Part shown: positions 29,687 through 41,472 of the stretch, piece by piece
How positions within the stretch are numbered: position 1 is the first letter of the stretch
How the letters are laid out: each line of letters starts with the position of its first letter
Assembly: GCF_002954615.1 (NCBI RefSeq)
Contig: NZ_MSCJ01000001.1
Span: forward strand, 2,108,001-2,172,000
Direction: 5' to 3'
DNA: 64,000 nucleotides
Source of the DNA: Photobacterium angustum
Lineage (GTDB): Bacteria > Pseudomonadota > Gammaproteobacteria > Enterobacterales > Vibrionaceae
Notes under the pieces: model-generated
Databases searched by the model: none
What the model was told of the DNA's origin: nothing
The model's input: only the letters and a program-made list of their open reading frames with translations
Made by a program: the position numbers and the translations under genes

Positions 29687-29702
29687 ACGCAAACGTTTTC
29701 GT
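29687..29702. promoter_or_regulatory. PurR operator upstream of glyA
   Basis: ACGCAAACGTTTTCGT fits the E. coli PurR consensus (ACGCAAACGTTTTCNT) at every position. E. coli glyA is a known PurR target. Confidence 0.85.
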
Positions 29703-29887
29703 CTTGCTTATTAATTATCGCCTATCTTACATAAATTGATCTAAATCAGGTAGTCCTAATTGTTCTTTTTCTTAATGGTTAGCACGGTTTATTTTCAATA
29801 GAGCATGAATCATTTTCATCTTAATAAACGACTCGAGGCTAAATCTTAAGGCAAATATAGATAGCAAGTATTTTTAAAATAAAATTA

Positions 29888-29943
29888 TTTACAACGGTGT
29901 AAAGAATATAATACATGGCGCAAAGTTACTTTTTACACGTAAA
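29888..29943. promoter_or_regulatory. Two TTTAC/GTAAA inverted repeats upstream of the YitT gene
   Basis: TTTACAACGGTGTAAA (29888-29903) and TTTACACGTAAA (29932-29943) are two dyads sharing the same half-sites but with different spacing, 60-115 bases before the TTG start. They could be sites for one regulator; none is identified. Confidence 0.35.
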
Positions 29944-30002
29944 CTTTTATAAATTCTTATTCCCTCTTACTATGGCTCTATTCTTTACAAGGAGTTGATC
30001 CA

Positions 30003-30617
30003 TTGAGTCGAATTAAACATCCTGTTCACGAAAATATGATCGCAGTTTTAACAGGAACATTTATTGTTGCTCAGGGCATATTTTTTCTACAGCAAAGCCA
30101 TTTATTAACGGGAGGCACGACAGGGCTCGCGTTATTACTCACCCATTTTGTCGATATCTCTTTTGGTAAGCTGTATTTCTTAATGAACTGTCCATTTTAT
30201 TTAATGGCATGGTTTAGAATGGGCAAATCTTTTGCAATTAGCAGTGTCTTGTCTGGCGCATTGGTCTCAATTATGGTGGATAACCTGCACCATGTATTGA
30301 CTATAAGTTGGCTAAATCCAATTTACTGCGCTGTGATTGGTGGCTTATTGATGGGACTTGGTATGCTGATATTGTTTCGTCATCACACCAGTCTTGGTGG
30401 ATTTAATGTTCTGGTTTTATTCCTTCAAGACAAGTTTGGGATTTCAGCAGGAAAAATCCAAATGTCGATTGATATCTGTATCTTAGTTGCATCCTTTTTC
30501 TTTGTTACTCCAACCACTTTATTGTTGTCAATCCTTGGTGCAATAACCCTAAATATTGTTCTAGCGATGAACTACAAACCAGGCCGGTATAACCCTGTCG
30601 CTCCTGATGTAAATTAA
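30003..30617 (+). CDS. YitT/YczE-type integral membrane protein
   Basis: The 204-residue protein is almost entirely membrane helices (about six) and contains GGTTGLALLLTHF, then PFYLMAWFRMGK and LFRHHTSLGGFNVLVLFLQDKFG, which resemble the YitT (DUF161) family; function is unknown. The start is TTG 30003, with AAGGAG 8 bases upstream; the next ATG (30036) lacks a ribosome site. It is monocistronic, ending at a very strong terminator shared with glnB. Confidence 0.85.
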   Translation: MSRIKHPVHENMIAVLTGTFIVAQGIFFLQQSHLLTGGTTGLALLLTHFVDISFGKLYFLMNCPFYLMAWFRMGKSFAISSVLSGALVSIMVDNLHHVLTISWLNPIYCAVIGGLLMGLGMLILFRHHTSLGGFNVLVLFLQDKFGISAGKIQMSIDICILVASFFFVTPTTLLLSILGAITLNIVLAMNYKPGRYNPVAPDVN

Positions 30618-30626
30618 GTAATAAAT

Positions 30627-30668
30627 AAAAAGGGGGGGCATTACACTCAATGTAATGCCCCCCTTTTT
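30627..30668. terminator. Strong bidirectional terminator between yitT-like gene and glnB
   Basis: A long G7/C6-containing stem continuing through CATTACA and TGTAATG, flanked by A-run and T-run, closes around a 5-base loop. It serves both converging genes. Confidence 0.95.
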
Positions 30669-30684
30669 TGTATTCTTATATCAA

Positions 30685-31035
<351 letters not shown>

Positions 31036-31123
31036 TTACTGAGCAGAAGTAATATTTTTACTTACAAGCAATTGATTTAATTGCTCTCATTATCGCAGAT
31101 CCTACAGCCAAATTTAAATTTAT

Positions 31124-31528
31124 TTAAACTTCATGCAGTAAGTTTCGATCCATCCTACGCAATAATAAAAAAACTGAATACACTAAAACCACACTATTTA
31201 GCCCTAAGATCATCTGATTGCGATAAATACTAGGAACAAGTTCGGGGAGTATCGGAATAATACTGATCTTAAGAAACATCGTAGCGGCAGGTATGTAGAA
31301 ATACAGAGGAAGAAATCCCCATTTTTGACCTTTTAGTAAACCTACTATTGCCAACACGCCAGAAAATAAGACAAGTAGTACGATGATATTTGGCACTATA
31401 ACTATTTGAGAGGTACTAAAGAATTGGTCAAATCGATCAAGTTGACGAAAAATGCTCAGCGCAACCAGCACAGCCAATATCTTGGATGCAATACATAAAC
31501 GCAAAGTTCTGGGAATACCTTTCCCCAT
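31124..31528 (-). CDS. Small hypothetical membrane protein
   Basis: I do not recognise a family. The 134-residue product has four likely membrane helices (around residues 12-25, 42-65, 73-90, 103-122) and basic ends, including a C-terminal RRMDRNLLHEV. It lies between purL and glnB, with terminators or gaps on either side, so it is probably transcribed alone. Confidence rests on length, strand consistency and codon-like composition. Confidence 0.6.
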   Translation of the reverse strand: MGKGIPRTLRLCIASKILAVLVALSIFRQLDRFDQFFSTSQIVIVPNIIVLLVLFSGVLAIVGLLKGQKWGFLPLYFYIPAATMFLKISIIPILPELVPSIYRNQMILGLNSVVLVYSVFLLLRRMDRNLLHEV

Positions 31529-31656
31529 ATATAATCCTTTATCGCAATAAAAATTCCATTACATCTTATTTCTCAATTATAACCGTCTATTTTCAATTTT
31601 TAATGTGATTATTATCAATTAAAGAGTTGAAAAGGTGATTTTCATACAAGAAGAAT

Positions 31657-31684
31657 AAAAAACCGCCATCTCTGGCGGTTTTTT
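31657..31684. terminator. Terminator downstream of purL
   Basis: AAAAAACCGCCA and TGGCGGTTTTTT form a 12-bp stem around TCTC. A-run and T-run flank it, so it works on both strands; purL ends 23 bases away on the minus strand. Confidence 0.92.
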
Positions 31685-31706
31685 GATTCTTCAACGCTGC
31701 TATTTA

Positions 31707-34700
31707 TTAACCTAAATTAACACGCGCATTTCTAAACATACGCATCCATGGGCTGTTTTCACTCCAGTCGTCTGGGTGCCATGAGTTTGCAACGGTTCTA
31801 AACACACGCTCAGGGTGAGGCATCATGATGGTTACTCGGCCATCCGTTGTCGTCACACTGGTAATGCCGTTTGGTGAACCATTCGGGTTAGCAGGGTACT
31901 GTTCTGTTAGCTTGCCGTAGTTATCAATGTAACGTAAGGCAACTATATCGGCTTGCTCTAGTGCAGCAAGATGATCAGCATTACGCACTTCAACACGGCC
32001 TTCACCATGAGAAACGGCAATTGGCATGTGAGATCCTGCCATTTCGTTAAAGAATAACGATGGGCTTTGTTGAACCTCAACCAAACTAAAGCGAGCTTCA
32101 AAACGCTCAGATTCATTGCGAACAAAACGCGGCCATAAATCGGCGCCTGGAATTAAGTCGCGAAGGTTAGACATCATCTGACAACCGTTACAAACACCTA
32201 ATGCCAACGTATCATTGCGGTTAAAGAAAGCTTCAAATTGATCACGAGCAATATTGTTAAACAACACTGACTTCGCCCAACCTTCCCCTGCACCTAATAC
32301 ATCACCGTAAGAGAAACCACCACAAGCAACCAGGCCATTAAAACCATCTAGCTTGGCATTGCCAGATAAGATATCACTCATGTGGACATCTTTCGCTTCA
32401 AAGCCTGCACGGTCAAAGGCAGCAGCCATTTCAACATGAGAGTTAACTCCTTGCTCACGTAAAATCGCCATTTGCGGTTTAGCACCAAGATTAATCGCAG
32501 GGGCAATAAATGGTGCTGCGACGTCTTCATTTATGTCAAACGTTAGCTTTACATTTAAACCCGGATCTTGAACATCTTTCTTGGCTTCAAATTCTTGCAA
32601 TGCGCCCGCTGGGTTATCACGCATGGCTTGCATTTGGTAAGTTGTTTCAGCCCATACTGCACGAATGTCTGTTCGATTTTGCTCAAGCACTAAATCATTG
32701 CCATTCCAAATACGAACAACATCTTCTTCAACCACAGTACCTAAAATATGGCTACATGCTTCAAGACCGTTTGCTGCAAGTACCGACTGAACAAAATCAA
32801 GATCATCAGTACGTACTTGAATAACAGCACCTAACTCTTCGTTAAATAGCGAAGCTAATACATCATCAACAGCATCTTCGCTGCCAGTATTAATATCAAC
32901 TTCAATACCCGTGTGGCCTGCAAATGCCATTTCCGCTAGCGTTACGTATAAGCCACCATCACCACGGTCGTGGTAAGCAAGTAGCTTTTCATCACGTACC
33001 AGTGATTGCATTGCGTAGAAGAAACCTTTTAATAGCTCAGGACTATCTACATCAGCAGGCTTATCACCTAATTGCTTGTAAACCTGTGCTAGTGCTGTTG
33101 CACCTAAACGGTTTTTACCACAACCTAAATCCACCAATAACAGACTAGTTTCGCCTTTATCAGTACGTAGTTGAGGTGTCACGGTTTTGCGTACATCTTC
33201 AACGCGACCAAATGCAGTAATGACTAAAGAAAGTGGCGATGTTACTTCCTTCTCTTCGCCATCTTGTTGCCATTTTGTCTTCATTGACATTGAGTCTTTA
33301 CCGACAGGAATTGTCAGACCCAATGCAGGACAAAGCTCTTCACCCACCGCTTTTACTGCTTCATATAAGCCAGCATCTTCGCCAGGGTGACCTGCTGGTG
33401 ACATCCAGTTAGCCGAAAGATTGATACGTTTCATATCACCAATATCGCTACACGCAATATTAGTAACAGCTTCACCAACAGCTAAGCGTGCTGATGCGCC
33501 AAAATCGAGTAATGCAACAGGTGTACGCTCACCCATAGACATCGCTTCACCATGGTAGGTATCGTAACTAGCAGCAGTAACTGCACAGTTAGCAACAGGT
33601 ACTTGCCATGGACCTACCATTTGATCGCGTGCAACCAAGCCGGTAACTGTGCGATCGCCAATTGTAATAAGGAAGGTTTTTTCAGCCACAGCTGGCAGAC
33701 GAAGAATACGCTGCGTCGCTTCAACTAAGTCAATACCACTGCGGTCAATCGCTTGGCCTTCTACTTTTTGTGACTTCACATCACGGTGCATTTTCGGCGC
33801 TTTGCCCAATAGAATATCCATTGGCATATCAATTGGCGTATCGTCGAAATGGCTATCTTCTAAGGTTAAATGACGCTCTTCTGTCGCTTCACCCACAACG
33901 GCATACGGCGCACGTTCACGCTTACAAATCGTATCGAAAACCGCCATGTGTTCTGGTGCAACAGCCATAACATAACGCTCTTGAGATTCGTTACACCAAA
34001 TCTCTAGCGGGCTCATACCTGGTTCATCGTTAGGAACATCACGAAGTTGGAATTTACCACCACGCTCGCCATCATCAACCAACTCAGGTAAAGCGTTTGA
34101 AATACCACCCGCGCCCACATCGTGAATAAAGGCAATTGGGTTAGCGTCACCCATCTGCCAACAACGATCAATCACTTCCTGACAGCGACGTTCCATTTCT
34201 GGGTTTTCACGTTGTACAGAAGCAAAATCCAGATCTTCTGCCGATTGACCGGATGCCATTGATGAAGCAGCACCACCGCCAAGACCGATATTCATTGCAG
34301 GGCCGCCAAGAACAATTAACTTCGCGCCAACTGGAATTTCTTTTTTCTGTACGTGATCAGCACGGATATTGCCCATACCACCCGCGATCATAATTGGCTT
34401 ATGGTAACCACGTACTTCTTCACCGGCATGCGACGTCACTTTTTCTTCGTAAGTACGGAAGTAACCCAATAGGTTTGGACGTCCAAATTCATTATTAAAT
34501 GCCGCGCCGCCAAGTGGGCCTTCAAGCATAATATCAAGCGCTGTAACAATGCGGTCTGGTTTACCAAAATCAGTTTCCCAAGGTTGTTCAAACCCCGGAA
34601 CTTTAAGGTTAGATACAGTAAAGCCCACTAAACCTGCTTTAGGTTTACCGCCAATACCAGTTGCACCTTCATCACGAATTTCACCGCCCGAACCTGTTGA

Positions 34701-35624
34701 TGCGCCCGGCCATGGGGAAATAGCGGTTGGGTGGTTATGCGTTTCTACCTTCATTAAGATATGAGTATCTTCATGGTGGTAGTTATATTGACGAGATTCT
34801 GGATCGGGGAAGAAACGCCCTACTTTTGAGCCTTCCATTACTGCAGCATTGTCTTTATATGCTGACAATACGTGCTCATGGTTTTGCTCATAGGTATTTT
34901 TGATCATCTTGAACAATGACTTGTCTTGATCAACACCATCAATAGTCCAATCTGCATTAAAGATTTTATGTCGACAGTGCTCTGAGTTCGCCTGAGCAAA
35001 CATCATCAACTCAATGTCATTTGGATTTCGACCTAGTTTGGTGAAGTTCTCAACTAAGTAGTCAATTTCATCTTCAGCTAAGGCAAGTCCTAACGTAAGG
35101 TTGGCTTGCTCTAATGCCTGGCGACCACCAGCAAGGATATCAACGCTTTTCACCGGTGCTGGCTCTGCTTGTTTGAATAAAGCAGCCGCGGCTTCAAAAT
35201 CGCCAACAATCACTTCCATCATGCGATCGTGGATTAACGCTTTGACTTGCGCTAATTGTGATGCTGATAGCTCGCTAGTTGATTCAATATAGTATGCAGT
35301 ACCACGTTCAAGGCGTTTAATTGATTTTAAGCCACAATTACGGGCAATATCGGTCGATTTTGATGACCAAGGAGAAATTGTCCCCGGACGAGGGGTAACA
35401 AGTAGCAAGGTGCCACAAGGCTCGTGCTCTGCAATCGTTGGACCGTAAGTTAAAAGACTCGCTAGTTTGCTATGCTCATCAGCAGTAAGGGCAGCAGATA
35501 CATCAGCAAAGTGCATAAACTCAGCATAAATACCTGACACAGGCAGATCGAATTCGCGGCAACGCTCAAGTAGCTTATTAACGCGAAACTCAGACAGTGC
35601 GGGTGAACCACGCAAAATTTCCAT
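31707..35624 (-). CDS. purL: Phosphoribosylformylglycinamidine synthase
   Basis: PurL converts FGAR to FGAM with glutamine and ATP, step four of purine synthesis. This is the large single-chain form of gammaproteobacteria, 1305 residues from ATG 35624 ([19 protein letters not shown]); the TTG two codons upstream is less likely. The linker and PurS-like start, two AIR-synthase-like halves ([28 protein letters not shown]), and the C-terminal glutaminase with [10 protein letters not shown] and PHPERVFR are visible. A PurR box lies about 190 bases upstream. Confidence 0.97.
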   Translation of the reverse strand: MEILRGSPALSEFRVNKLLERCREFDLPVSGIYAEFMHFADVSAALTADEHSKLASLLTYGPTIAEHEPCGTLLLVTPRPGTISPWSSKSTDIARNCGLKSIKRLERGTAYYIESTSELSASQLAQVKALIHDRMMEVIVGDFEAAAALFKQAEPAPVKSVDILAGGRQALEQANLTLGLALAEDEIDYLVENFTKLGRNPNDIELMMFAQANSEHCRHKIFNADWTIDGVDQDKSLFKMIKNTYEQNHEHVLSAYKDNAAVMEGSKVGRFFPDPESRQYNYHHEDTHILMKVETHNHPTAISPWPGASTGSGGEIRDEGATGIGGKPKAGLVGFTVSNLKVPGFEQPWETDFGKPDRIVTALDIMLEGPLGGAAFNNEFGRPNLLGYFRTYEEKVTSHAGEEVRGYHKPIMIAGGMGNIRADHVQKKEIPVGAKLIVLGGPAMNIGLGGGAASSMASGQSAEDLDFASVQRENPEMERRCQEVIDRCWQMGDANPIAFIHDVGAGGISNALPELVDDGERGGKFQLRDVPNDEPGMSPLEIWCNESQERYVMAVAPEHMAVFDTICKRERAPYAVVGEATEERHLTLEDSHFDDTPIDMPMDILLGKAPKMHRDVKSQKVEGQAIDRSGIDLVEATQRILRLPAVAEKTFLITIGDRTVTGLVARDQMVGPWQVPVANCAVTAASYDTYHGEAMSMGERTPVALLDFGASARLAVGEAVTNIACSDIGDMKRINLSANWMSPAGHPGEDAGLYEAVKAVGEELCPALGLTIPVGKDSMSMKTKWQQDGEEKEVTSPLSLVITAFGRVEDVRKTVTPQLRTDKGETSLLLVDLGCGKNRLGATALAQVYKQLGDKPADVDSPELLKGFFYAMQSLVRDEKLLAYHDRGDGGLYVTLAEMAFAGHTGIEVDINTGSEDAVDDVLASLFNEELGAVIQVRTDDLDFVQSVLAANGLEACSHILGTVVEEDVVRIWNGNDLVLEQNRTDIRAVWAETTYQMQAMRDNPAGALQEFEAKKDVQDPGLNVKLTFDINEDVAAPFIAPAINLGAKPQMAILREQGVNSHVEMAAAFDRAGFEAKDVHMSDILSGNAKLDGFNGLVACGGFSYGDVLGAGEGWAKSVLFNNIARDQFEAFFNRNDTLALGVCNGCQMMSNLRDLIPGADLWPRFVRNESERFEARFSLVEVQQSPSLFFNEMAGSHMPIAVSHGEGRVEVRNADHLAALEQADIVALRYIDNYGKLTEQYPANPNGSPNGITSVTTTDGRVTIMMPHPERVFRTVANSWHPDDWSENSPWMRMFRNARVNLG

Positions 35625-35811
35625 GTGCAAACGTCTCTCGATTAGCGGTTAAAGAAAAGTAATATTGGCCTAATTCCCAAAAAACTGGGGTAATTACGTC
35701 AATGTCACCTCTGATTTATCCCTGTTTATTAACTCAATAGATGAATAATCGATTTCGCACCAGCGCAGTATAAGCGATTTTTTTTTGTGACGTAACACTT
35801 GACGCAACCGT

Positions 35812-35827
35812 TTGCGTGTTTTTTTTT
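35812..35827. promoter_or_regulatory. PurR operator upstream of purL
   Basis: ACGCAACCGTTTGCGT is a near-perfect dyad with one difference from the PurR palindrome ACGCAAACGTTTGCGT. The 392-base gap between purL and mltF otherwise shows only T-rich stretches. Confidence 0.8.
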
Positions 35828-36016
35828 CAAACATCCTGAATTTATCAGTAATTTTGACATTAACCCGATTTTTTGAGCAAAAACTAACCGATAAAACAAA
35901 AGGAGACTATTTTTTTGTTTCAATCCGTGAATTAACACACCCAACGACAGGGTTCAGCTTTTCCACTACCGTTCACTTTGATATAAATGACTGCTCATTT
36001 TTAAGTTAGGTCAGCT

Positions 36017-37558
36017 TTGTTGATATATCTTCAATCTCTTACCAGCACATACCGTGTACTCATATCATTAATGCTTGCTTTATTATTAAGTGGTTGCCAA
36101 TGGCAAGAAAAGCCACTTGATCCTTTAGAGCGCATTCGTGAAAGCGGTGTATTACGTGTAGGTACGTTAAATAATCAGCTGTCTTATTATATAGGGGCAG
36201 ATGGGCCAACAGGGCTCGATTATGAATTAGCCCAACGCTTTGCTAAAGAGCTTGGCGTAAAACTGGAAATGCAAACCATATTTACCCTATCAGGCTTATT
36301 TCCAGCCTTAAAAAATGGTGATGTTGATATTGTCGCGGCAGGGTTAACCGTCACCCCCCAACGTCTACAAGGGTTTCACCCCGCTCCTGCATACTATTAT
36401 GCAAGCCAAGTGGTTGTTTATAAAAAAGGTAAACGCCGCCCTCGCGATCTTGAAGAGTTAGCCAATACCGATCGTTCACTGGCTGTTGTGGCAAGCTCTA
36501 GCCATGAACGTCAATTAGAAGAGATCAAGAAAAAATATCCCAACCTAACATGGCAATCGATCAAAGAAACCGATATCGATGATCTATTGCGTAAAGTGGC
36601 TAATGGCGAATTAGATTATACCGTTGCTGACTCTGTTGATGTTGCGCTGCTACAACGTACACACCCTGAATTAGCAATCGCACTTGAACTTACTGAAGAT
36701 CAACCAATTAGCTGGTTTGTAAAAGACAGTAACAATGACAGCTTATATGCCCTCTTAATTGAGTTTTTTGGTCACATAAAACAAAGCGGTGAATTAGCAC
36801 AGCTAGAAGAAAAATACTTCGGCCATGTAGAACAGTTTGATTACGTTGATACTCGTGCATTTTTACGCGCACTCGATGATAAATTACCAAAGTGGCAAGG
36901 GCTATTTAAGAAGTATGCTAACGAGTTTGATTGGCGTTTAATTGCCGCTCTTTCTTATCAAGAATCGCATTGGAATCCACAAGCGGTTTCTCCAACAGGT
37001 GTTCGTGGCATGATGATGTTGACCAATCCTACTGCGAAATCTGTTGGTGTTACTGATCGCCTAAATCCAGAGCAAAGTATTCGTGGAGGTACTGAGTATT
37101 TGCGAAAGATGGTTGCCCGAGTGCCTGATAGTATTGATGAGCACGAGAAGGTTTGGTTCGCCCTTGCCTCTTACAATATTGGTTTTGGTCATATGATGGA
37201 TGCTCGTCGTCTAACAAAAGCACAACATGGTAATCCCAATACATGGGCTGATGTAAAACAACGTTTGCCACTATTACAGCAGCGAAAGTATTACACTCAA
37301 ACTCGCTATGGCTATGCGCGCGGTACAGAAGCGGTTAACTATGTTGAAGGGATCCGCCGTTATTATCAAAGTATTATTGGTTTTGAGCAGACGCATAGCC
37401 ACGATTATGATGGTGATGATGTCAAGATTATTAATGGATTACAGACCATCACCTTACCGAATAAACCAATACAAGCCTCATCAGCGGCAATAAATACCCT
37501 AGGTAGTGCTTCTCAGGCGACAGCAACATCATCGGCGGTTTCCTCGACCTCAAATTAA
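36017..37558 (+). CDS. mltF: Membrane-bound lytic murein transglycosylase F
   Basis: MltF cleaves peptidoglycan at the outer membrane. The 513-residue lipoprotein starts at TTG 36017 with AGG seven bases upstream; no ATG gives a full signal. The lipobox is LLLSGC with Cys27. An extracellular solute-binding-like domain follows (RVGTLNNQLSYYIGADGPTGLDYELA), then the SLT domain with catalytic Glu in ALSYQESHWNPQAVSPTGVRGMMML. The tail is Ser/Ala/Thr-rich. It sits divergent from purL and convergent with tadA, as around E. coli mltF. Confidence 0.94.
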   Translation: MLIYLQSLTSTYRVLISLMLALLLSGCQWQEKPLDPLERIRESGVLRVGTLNNQLSYYIGADGPTGLDYELAQRFAKELGVKLEMQTIFTLSGLFPALKNGDVDIVAAGLTVTPQRLQGFHPAPAYYYASQVVVYKKGKRRPRDLEELANTDRSLAVVASSSHERQLEEIKKKYPNLTWQSIKETDIDDLLRKVANGELDYTVADSVDVALLQRTHPELAIALELTEDQPISWFVKDSNNDSLYALLIEFFGHIKQSGELAQLEEKYFGHVEQFDYVDTRAFLRALDDKLPKWQGLFKKYANEFDWRLIAALSYQESHWNPQAVSPTGVRGMMMLTNPTAKSVGVTDRLNPEQSIRGGTEYLRKMVARVPDSIDEHEKVWFALASYNIGFGHMMDARRLTKAQHGNPNTWADVKQRLPLLQQRKYYTQTRYGYARGTEAVNYVEGIRRYYQSIIGFEQTHSHDYDGDDVKIINGLQTITLPNKPIQASSAAINTLGSASQATATSSAVSSTSN

Positions 37559-37585
37559 ATAGCCCACAATATACAATTTCAAAAC

Positions 37586-37614
37586 AAAAAAGCTCAGGTT
37601 ATCCCTGAGCTTTT
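37586..37614. terminator. Bidirectional terminator between mltF and tadA
   Basis: AAAAGCTCAGG and CCTGAGCTTTT form an 11-bp stem with a 5-base loop, flanked by A-run and T-rich sequence. Confidence 0.92.
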
Positions 37615-37638
37615 ACTTTTCCGTTGTTAGGCGATAGG

Positions 37639-38166
<528 letters not shown>

Positions 38167-38196
38167 TTATATATTCAGTCAAAAATACAATTTAGC

Positions 38197-39087
38197 TTAT
38201 ACGTCGTAATGGCTAATTAGTGGTAACTTCTCGGCTAAAAAATCCACCAGCATTCTTATTTTAGGTGATAGGTGACGGTTATGTGGATACAGCGCCCAAA
38301 TCCCCTCATCCGGCTCTTGGTAGTTAGTTAAGATAGGAACAATGGCACCCGAATCTAAATCTTTATCAATATAGTAATCAGGTAGCTGCGCTATACCAAT
38401 CCCTTTTAATACCGCATCACGTAAACCGTAACCACTGTTACAGTTTAAATTTCCAGAGACCCTAACACTTTTCTCTTTTCCTGATTCTTGAAAGCGCCAA
38501 TGATCATAGTTTCCGATCAAGCAGTTATGGTGACGTAACTCAGACAGTGAATGTGGTACACCAAATTTTGCAAGATAATCAGGAGACGCACAAACATACA
38601 TGGTACGTGAGGTTAAACGTTTTGCCATCATTGAAGAGCTCGTCAATCGACCAAGACGGATTGCTAAGTCAAAGCTACCTTCAACTAAATCAACCTGTCT
38701 ATTGGTCATATCAATAACCACTTCAAGTTCTGGGTATTGCAGCATGAAGTCATTCACTAACGGCATGATATATTTCTCACCATAGGTGACAGGAGCCGTT
38801 AATTTAATTAAGCCTTGCGGTGTACCACGTAAATTACTTAATGCGCGTTCTGCTTCTTCCAAACCGTCCATCACTTGACGACAGTGCTGGTAATACACAT
38901 TACCTTCTTCGGTCAATGACACCTTACGCGTAGTACGATAAAATAATTTAGTATTGAGTCGATTCTCTAAAGCACTGACTTGTCGACTCACTTGCGCTGT
39001 TGAAATACCTAATCGTTTAGATGCCGCTGTAAAGCTTTCAGTTTCAGCTACAGCAACAAATTCTGTTACGCCTTCCCATAGGAACAT
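38197..39087 (-). CDS. LysR-family regulator divergent from frmA
   Basis: The 296-residue protein has the N-terminal LysR helix-turn-helix (AVAETESFTAASKRLGISTAQVSRQVSALENRL in outline) and an effector domain with FDLAIRLGRL and GIGIAQLPDYYI. It is transcribed away from frmA-fghA across 198 bases containing a 12-bp inverted repeat, the usual design for a LysR regulator and its target. A role in formaldehyde response is inferred from position only. Many gammaproteobacteria use a similar LysR gene here in place of frmR. Confidence 0.9.
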   Translation of the reverse strand: MFLWEGVTEFVAVAETESFTAASKRLGISTAQVSRQVSALENRLNTKLFYRTTRKVSLTEEGNVYYQHCRQVMDGLEEAERALSNLRGTPQGLIKLTAPVTYGEKYIMPLVNDFMLQYPELEVVIDMTNRQVDLVEGSFDLAIRLGRLTSSSMMAKRLTSRTMYVCASPDYLAKFGVPHSLSELRHHNCLIGNYDHWRFQESGKEKSVRVSGNLNCNSGYGLRDAVLKGIGIAQLPDYYIDKDLDSGAIVPILTNYQEPDEGIWALYPHNRHLSPKIRMLVDFLAEKLPLISHYDV

Positions 39088-39131
39088 CTTACTTACCTAT
39101 ATATTGATACCAACAATAATCATTATTACCG

Positions 39132-39162
39132 TTAGGTAAAAGTTATTTGCACTTTAACCTAA
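39132..39162. promoter_or_regulatory. Candidate LysR operator in the lysR-frmA gap
   Basis: TTAGGTAAAAGT (39132-39143) and ACTTTAACCTAA (39151-39162) are inverted copies with one mismatch and a 7-base spacer, lying between the divergent genes. It contains the T-N11-A pattern typical of LysR boxes. A second dyad, AATAAT-C-ATTATT, precedes it at 39115-39127. Confidence 0.55.
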
Positions 39163-39273
39163 TTATCATTTATTCAGAAATAAATACAATAGTCTTCATC
39201 GAATCGAGACAGAGAAATTTCGATTTAACTTAATTACTCTCTACGAATATCAATAACAACGTAGAACAAATAG

Positions 39274-40416
<1,143 letters not shown>

Positions 40417-40499
40417 GAATATAATTACATAATAATTAATGCGCAGAGATCATCATCTGTACCCTATCTCTGCGCCTAATCTGACTGAGAGAGCATCCC

Positions 40500-41348
40500 A
40501 TGCCTTTAGAAAACATTAGCTGTAATAAAACTGCTGGCGGTTGGCATAAACAATATACACACCGCTCAGAAGTACTTAATTGCGATATGCGTTTTGCTAT
40601 TTTCCTACCACCACAAACGGCTGCAGGACAAAAAGTACCAGTACTTTACTGGTTATCAGGCTTAACGTGTACTGATGAAAACTTCATGCAAAAAGCGGGC
40701 GCTCAACGTATCGCAGCAGAATTAGGTGTTGCCATTGTTGCACCCGATACTAGCCCACGCGGTGAAGGTGTAGAAGATGATCCTGCAGGTAGCTACGATT
40801 TTGGTTTAGGTGCTGGGTTCTACGTGAACGCAACAGAAGCGCCTTGGAATCGTCATTACAACATGTACGATTACATTGTTAATGAGCTACCAGCATTAGT
40901 TGAAGCGCACTTCCCTGTATCAGATCAGCGTGCAATCAGTGGTCACTCAATGGGTGGACATGGCGCATTGATGATTGCGATGCGCAATCCTGAGCGTTTT
41001 TCTTCAGTATCTGCATTTAGCCCAATTGCAAATCCAATGAACTGCCCTTGGGGTCAAAAAGCCTTCACTGGTTACTTAGGTAGCAACACTGAAACGTGGA
41101 AGCAATACGATTCAAGCGAGTTAATTCGTAAAGCAGAGAAAAAACTGCCAATGCTGGTTGATCAAGGTACTCATGACAACTTCTACATTGAAGGTCAACT
41201 TCGTACCGAAACTCTTGCTGCCGCTGCAAAAGCAAATAACTACCCTGTAGAAATTCGCATGCAAGATGGTTACGACCATAGCTACTACTTTATGGCCACA
41301 TTTATTGAAGATCACTTACGTTTCCACGTAGAGCACTTCAACAAGTAA
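40500..41348 (+). CDS. frmB: S-formylglutathione hydrolase
   Basis: This cytosolic esterase releases formate and glutathione from S-formylglutathione, completing FrmA's reaction. The 282-residue alpha/beta hydrolase has VLYWLSGLTCTDENFMQKAG near the start, the nucleophile elbow ISGHSMGGHGAL, the acid region LVDQGTHDNF and the catalytic His in GYDHSYYF. It belongs to the esterase D family and could also be named fghA. Confidence 0.95.
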   Translation: MPLENISCNKTAGGWHKQYTHRSEVLNCDMRFAIFLPPQTAAGQKVPVLYWLSGLTCTDENFMQKAGAQRIAAELGVAIVAPDTSPRGEGVEDDPAGSYDFGLGAGFYVNATEAPWNRHYNMYDYIVNELPALVEAHFPVSDQRAISGHSMGGHGALMIAMRNPERFSSVSAFSPIANPMNCPWGQKAFTGYLGSNTETWKQYDSSELIRKAEKKLPMLVDQGTHDNFYIEGQLRTETLAAAAKANNYPVEIRMQDGYDHSYYFMATFIEDHLRFHVEHFNK

Positions 41349-41403
41349 TAAGTATGCATGTCATACTGAAGTATTCACGTAATATCTTCAGATGCTGAAT
41401 AGA

Positions 41404-41434
41404 AAAAAGCCTCACTATTCTTAGCGAGGCTTTT
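41404..41434. terminator. Terminator between frmB and abgT
   Basis: AAAAGCCTC and GAGGCTTTT pair, with an internal mismatch near the loop, and are flanked by A-run and T-rich bases on both sides. It serves both converging genes. Confidence 0.85.
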
Positions 41435-41472
41435 CTTTTATCCGCTCAAATTTAAATGTTCAGTCACTTAAA

